Assembly (NCBI RefSeq): GCF_009937955.1
Contig: NZ_AP018439.1
Span: forward strand, 3,720,001-3,784,000
Source: Undibacterium sp. KW1
GTDB lineage: Bacteria; Pseudomonadota; Gammaproteobacteria; Burkholderiales; Burkholderiaceae_D
Reading direction: 5' to 3'
DNA: 64,000 nucleotides
The translations under genes were made by a program, and so were the position numbers. Shown here piece after piece: positions 60,797 to 64,000 of this stretch (position 1 is the stretch's first letter; each line of letters begins with the position of its first letter). The notes under the pieces are model-generated. The model did no database searches. It was given only the letters and a program-made list of their open reading frames with translations, and was not told the DNA's origin.

Positions 60797-61930
60797 TCAA
60801 CTTGCGTTGGCTGACAACACAAAATGGATAGGTAAGCTAGCCGCACCGATTTCCAACCCAGATTGCGCCAGTTTGGAAACAAGTATCTCAGGCATGCCGA
60901 AACCGCTGAATATCAAACGTGGCAAACGGATACGCATAGCTTGCGCCAGTACGGATAATATTTCGGTAGGAAGCAATCCATTAAAAATAATTGCCTCCAA
61001 GTCTAATGCCGCCATCAGTGTGGCGGACATGTCGGCCAAGCCATCCACAACCCTGTCTACCCATTGTTGAATAAGATTGGCAGGTATCTTTCGTTCATAT
61101 AATTCACGAATGTGCGTTGGCGGATTTTCCATATGCTCTTTTAAGAACAGCAATAAATCCCGTCCAGAAGCGCGCGTTCCTTCATAGGGGAAAGCCCCTC
61201 CAAATTCGCCAGCCCTGCCAAACGCGCCACGATATAGCTGACGATTCAGGATCAAGCCACCACCAAGCCCAAAAGCAATATGAATAGATGCGAAATGGCG
61301 CAAAGACTGCCCAGCCCCAAAATAGGCATCAGCCAAAGTTGCAGCTTTTGCGCTATTTTCAAACCAGACAGGCACGCCAAGCAAAGTGCTAAAAAATGGT
61401 TCCAACTCAATGTTTTTCCAAGCGTGGAACTCGTCCGGCAAGAGATGTGGAGGCTCACTAGGCAAACCAGAACCTAATGCGCTCAATGCCAGACCTGGCA
61501 TACATATGCCAGCCCCCAGAAAACGGTCCGCAGGAATCTGGCACTCCGTCAATAATTGTCTGAGTAATTGTGCACTTAACTCACCGATGAATTTAGGCTC
61601 TGGATAATCTAAAGGTCGCGTTATCGTTCCCTTGACCCCTCCAGACAGATCCACCACACAAACAGACAAATATTCTGATTGAAGAGAAATTCCTGCTGAA
61701 TAGGCGCCATCAGGATGTATAGCAACCAACTGTGCCGGCTTGCCGGGATATCCATCCCTTACCTTATGCAGCTCACGCAAAATACCTAATGACGTCAGTG
61801 TCTGCGTAATTTTCGTCAGCGTTGGCGCACCCAGATCCATATCACGAGCGATACTGGCCCGCGACATAGCTCCCCTCTGACGCAAAAGATCAATGACACG
61901 ACGTTCGTTAATTCCAATCTGAGAGATCAT
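60797..61930 (-). CDS. ROK-family transcriptional regulator (NagC/XylR-like)
   Basis: 377 residues from ATG 61930. N-terminal winged helix (MSRASIARDMDLGAPTLTKITQTL) then a ROK sugar-kinase-like fold: VCVVDLSGGVKG and HIAFGLGGGLILNRQLYRGAFGRAGEFGGAF. The usual zinc motif CxCGxxGC after that segment is absent. Likely represses the transport genes at 62-64 kb until a sugar or related ligand binds. Confidence 0.85.
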   Translation of the reverse strand: MISQIGINERRVIDLLRQRGAMSRASIARDMDLGAPTLTKITQTLTSLGILRELHKVRDGYPGKPAQLVAIHPDGAYSAGISLQSEYLSVCVVDLSGGVKGTITRPLDYPEPKFIGELSAQLLRQLLTECQIPADRFLGAGICMPGLALSALGSGLPSEPPHLLPDEFHAWKNIELEPFFSTLLGVPVWFENSAKAATLADAYFGAGQSLRHFASIHIAFGLGGGLILNRQLYRGAFGRAGEFGGAFPYEGTRASGRDLLLFLKEHMENPPTHIRELYERKIPANLIQQWVDRVVDGLADMSATLMAALDLEAIIFNGLLPTEILSVLAQAMRIRLPRLIFSGFGMPEILVSKLAQSGLEIGAASLPIHFVLSANAS

Positions 61931-62088
61931 TAGTGTATTGCACTTAAATGAGTTGAATAACAAGGAAAAAGCGAACAAAAAAGGATGAAATGATAACTAA
62001 GGGAGCGAATTGTAGCATGTGCTCCTATTCCACTGACTTTCTTCTCATTGCAAAAACTTCACTCTCAAAAAATGGAAAATCACCCAAT

Positions 62089-62910
62089 TCAACTATCACT
62101 TCCAAGTAAAAACTGTGGTCTGAATTCCGTCATATCGTTAAAAAGACAGTATTCAGGAGCTTGTAATTCAATCACCGGAATCGTTTTCTTTAATTGTCTT
62201 AATAATTTCTGAAAATTCGCCTGATATGCCTTTTCTTCAGATTCGGAAAATTGGCGGACGTAATATCCGAATGTGGTATGAAATTCATAGCCATCGTGGT
62301 TAGCGTGCCGAACCCCAATCGCTTTTGAAATAATGTCACGCAACTCATATAGCCTCCTGGTTTCGGCATCATTCATGCCACGTAAGCGAATTGAAAAACG
62401 GGATTGATAGGCTGGAGTTTCATCTATTACCATACGAAAAGGTGCCATCGGTTGCAGTTTCAAACCCCGAAGCTTTTCTGCGACATAATTGTTGCACGCT
62501 TCCATACTCGCGTCCAAAGGCAAGCCATGGGGCCAATCGCCTGGACGGCGTTGTTCATCGGTAACGCCATCAAATACAGTCATGTGATAAGAGCTGGCCG
62601 GCAGGAACGTAACGTTATGATCTCCGGTATTTGCCCTGAATTCTGCGTAAGCCGCAACCATTTCATCGAACACCTTGCTTGGCCGTGGAATGTGGCAAAT
62701 CACTGTATTACCAGGGTAACGCTGAACTTTTCCATTCAGGTCAAATTTTTTGTGTGGCCCTGTATTGTTCGCTTTGACTCTGGGCACTGGGAGGCAATTG
62801 CTTGCGTCAACAGACGAAGTTTCAGCATTTCCAACTGCTGGCGCTACAGCCAGCAAACTGGCGGAACTGTAGCCTATCATATTGAGAAACTGACGACGGG
62901 AATAAATCAT
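62089..62910 (-). CDS. Tat-exported DUF1868 / 2H-phosphoesterase-like protein
   Basis: 273 residues. Twin-arginine signal SRRQFLNM (4-11) and cleavage near GNAE. Two HxT motifs, His109-Thr111 in SYHMTVF and His211-Thr213 in EFHTTFG, are the catalytic pair of 2H phosphoesterases, which act on cyclic or phosphodiester substrates. It follows the ABC permease gene by 38 bases, so it probably processes the transported compound in the periplasm. Confidence 0.8.
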   Translation of the reverse strand: MIYSRRQFLNMIGYSSASLLAVAPAVGNAETSSVDASNCLPVPRVKANNTGPHKKFDLNGKVQRYPGNTVICHIPRPSKVFDEMVAAYAEFRANTGDHNVTFLPASSYHMTVFDGVTDEQRRPGDWPHGLPLDASMEACNNYVAEKLRGLKLQPMAPFRMVIDETPAYQSRFSIRLRGMNDAETRRLYELRDIISKAIGVRHANHDGYEFHTTFGYYVRQFSESEEKAYQANFQKLLRQLKKTIPVIELQAPEYCLFNDMTEFRPQFLLGSDS

Positions 62911-62948
62911 ATAGATATCTCTTGCAATGGGTGGTAGTGGTTTGTGGT

Positions 62949-63782
62949 TTAGAAAAAGCGTAATCTGGCCAGCAATTGGCTCGTTTTATTGTGGAGAAAG
63001 GAAATAATCAGAATAGGGAAAATCAGAAGAAGGCATGCAACAGCCGCCTGGGGGAAGGACGCTGTCGCTCCATCCAGCAAAAAATATAATCTGACGGGCA
63101 AGGTTTCTGTCACTGGTGCGCCGACCACAAAGCTGCGGTCAAAGTCTTCAAAACTGGTAACTGCAGCAAGCATTCCTACCGTCATCAAGGCTTTTGATGA
63201 CATAGGCAACAACACGTACACCGTCGCCTTCCATGAACTGGCCCCCAACGACCGGGCAGCCCACCATATTTCAGCAGGAAAACGCTGAAAACTTGCAGTC
63301 AGCACCCGTATCGTGAGTGGCAATACGCCTATGATCTGGGCAAGTATTACAGCGCCCACGCTATAGGCGATGTCAAGTGTCAGAAATAATCGCCCTAACC
63401 CAGCTGCAACCAGCAAACCAGGAACAATCAGCGGTGCAAGGATAAATAACTCCACTCCCCGCCTGAATGATGCATTCGACCGGCTGAGGGCCCAGGCTGC
63501 CGGTATGGCGAATACCATGTTCGCAACTGTTACCAGACAAGTTATACCTATGCTCCGCAGCAAGGCAGCCAGCAGGGATGCATCTAGTCCGGCGTCAATC
63601 CAATGTCTCCATGTGAATTGAGATGGAAATAAACTATCCGAAAACCAGGTATCTGATACAGACCATAAAATCAGAACGGTTAGCGGCAATACCAAAGACA
63701 TGCCCAGGACTATCCACACAATAACCACTGTGGCAGATCGTGACAATTGTAGAAAAATCGTTTTCATTGCACGCACTTCCAT
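62949..63782 (-). CDS. ABC transporter permease (PotC/spermidine-putrescine type)
   Basis: 277 residues from ATG 63782, whose A overlaps the previous stop (TGATG). Six helices; the EAA-type loop is AARSLGASSWKATVYVLLPMSS, typical of the PotC/inner-membrane component of polyamine/thiamine/iron-type importers. Ligand unknown. Confidence 0.9.
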   Translation of the reverse strand: MEVRAMKTIFLQLSRSATVVIVWIVLGMSLVLPLTVLILWSVSDTWFSDSLFPSQFTWRHWIDAGLDASLLAALLRSIGITCLVTVANMVFAIPAAWALSRSNASFRRGVELFILAPLIVPGLLVAAGLGRLFLTLDIAYSVGAVILAQIIGVLPLTIRVLTASFQRFPAEIWWAARSLGASSWKATVYVLLPMSSKALMTVGMLAAVTSFEDFDRSFVVGAPVTETLPVRLYFLLDGATASFPQAAVACLLLIFPILIISFLHNKTSQLLARLRFF

Positions 63783-64000
63783 CACTGCACCCTGTCCTGA
63801 TTGTATTGATGAATGAATACGTCGTAGAAATATAAGATAAGGACAGAACACAGACTCAGCACAACACCGATAGCACAAACCTCGTTCCAGCTTCCCTCGC
63901 GAAATGCATCAACCATCATGACAGACAGTGGTGCCGGGAAAATGGGACCAATGATTTGTGGAATCGCATAGGCACCAAGTAATTTAATAAAACTTAAAAC
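63782..64000 (-). CDS. ABC transporter permease (PotB type), 3' end only
   Basis: C-terminal 72 codons of a second permease: KLLGAYAIPQIIGPIF, SVMMVDAFREGSWNEVCAIG and VLSLCSVLILYFYDVF. The start is outside the window. It pairs with the permease that follows. ATPase and binding-protein genes are expected further right. Confidence 0.88.
   Translation of the reverse strand, partial: VLSFIKLLGAYAIPQIIGPIFPAPLSVMMVDAFREGSWNEVCAIGVVLSLCSVLILYFYDVFIHQYNQDRVQ

Noticed and set aside
1..64000. tRNA, rRNA or CRISPR genes
   Set aside because: I saw no cloverleaf-like conserved boxes, rRNA core sequences or repeat-spacer arrays in the window.

Overview
The window looks like a chromosomal segment of a betaproteobacterium of the order Burkholderiales, most likely the Oxalobacteraceae (an Undibacterium-like genome). 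This is inferred from protein style, the Burkholderia-type trimeric porin, the rpsP-rimM-trmD-rplS operon, type 2 PyrF and moderate GC content; no rRNA or tRNA gene is present to confirm it.

Layout. 1-6.5 kb: the 3' end of a FabF-type ketoacyl synthase, a periplasmic solute-binding protein, a GNAT acetyltransferase, a RIO-type kinase with a small partner, a ParB-like protein paired with a spermidine-synthase-like protein, a DUF1223 protein and a DUF2214 membrane protein. 6.6-11.6 kb: a hypothetical gene, then a four-gene cluster of two LiaF/DUF5668-like membrane proteins with a LytS-type kinase and LytTR regulator, an HDOD protein and a small membrane protein. 11.6-26.5 kb: a MarR-like regulator, a chemoreceptor, a complete branched-chain-type ABC importer (livFGMH plus binding protein), an orphan TRAP binding protein, a fused 5-oxoprolinase/hydantoinase, a porin and another binding protein. 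This looks like one uptake-and-hydrolysis locus for a lactam or amino-acid-like substrate.

26.5-31.1 kb: pyrF, the ohrR/ohr peroxide-resistance pair with a visible OhrR operator inside the ohr promoter, and a copper-handling operon (DUF2946, SCO, PCu(A)C, a small membrane protein, YcnI). 31.2-46.5 kb: a type I secretion locus on the minus strand with an ABC exporter, an HlyD adaptor, a two-helix membrane protein, an RTX protein with a lipase-like head, and a giant 2683-residue RTX/cadherin-like protein. The last three genes are joined by 4-base stop/start overlaps. This accessory block is locally AT-richer and holds a transposase remnant.

46.8-50.1 kb: a very tight four-gene operon including an ECF-like sigma factor and an acyltransferase. 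50.2-53.7 kb: an unstable stretch with a frameshifted small gene, a TPR gene split by an IS5-family element (872 bp, perfect 18-bp ends, TAA duplication), and an IS630-family element. 53.7-60 kb: acyltransferase, GNAT, CobD/CbiB-family protein, CoA-pyrophosphatase-type Nudix and the rpsP-rimM-trmD-rplS operon. Two non-autonomous palindromic elements lie here. One sits between rimM and trmD, with ends matching the IS5-family element. 60-64 kb: a TM2-domain protein, a ROK-family regulator, a Tat-exported 2H-phosphoesterase-like protein and two ABC permeases, the second running off the window.
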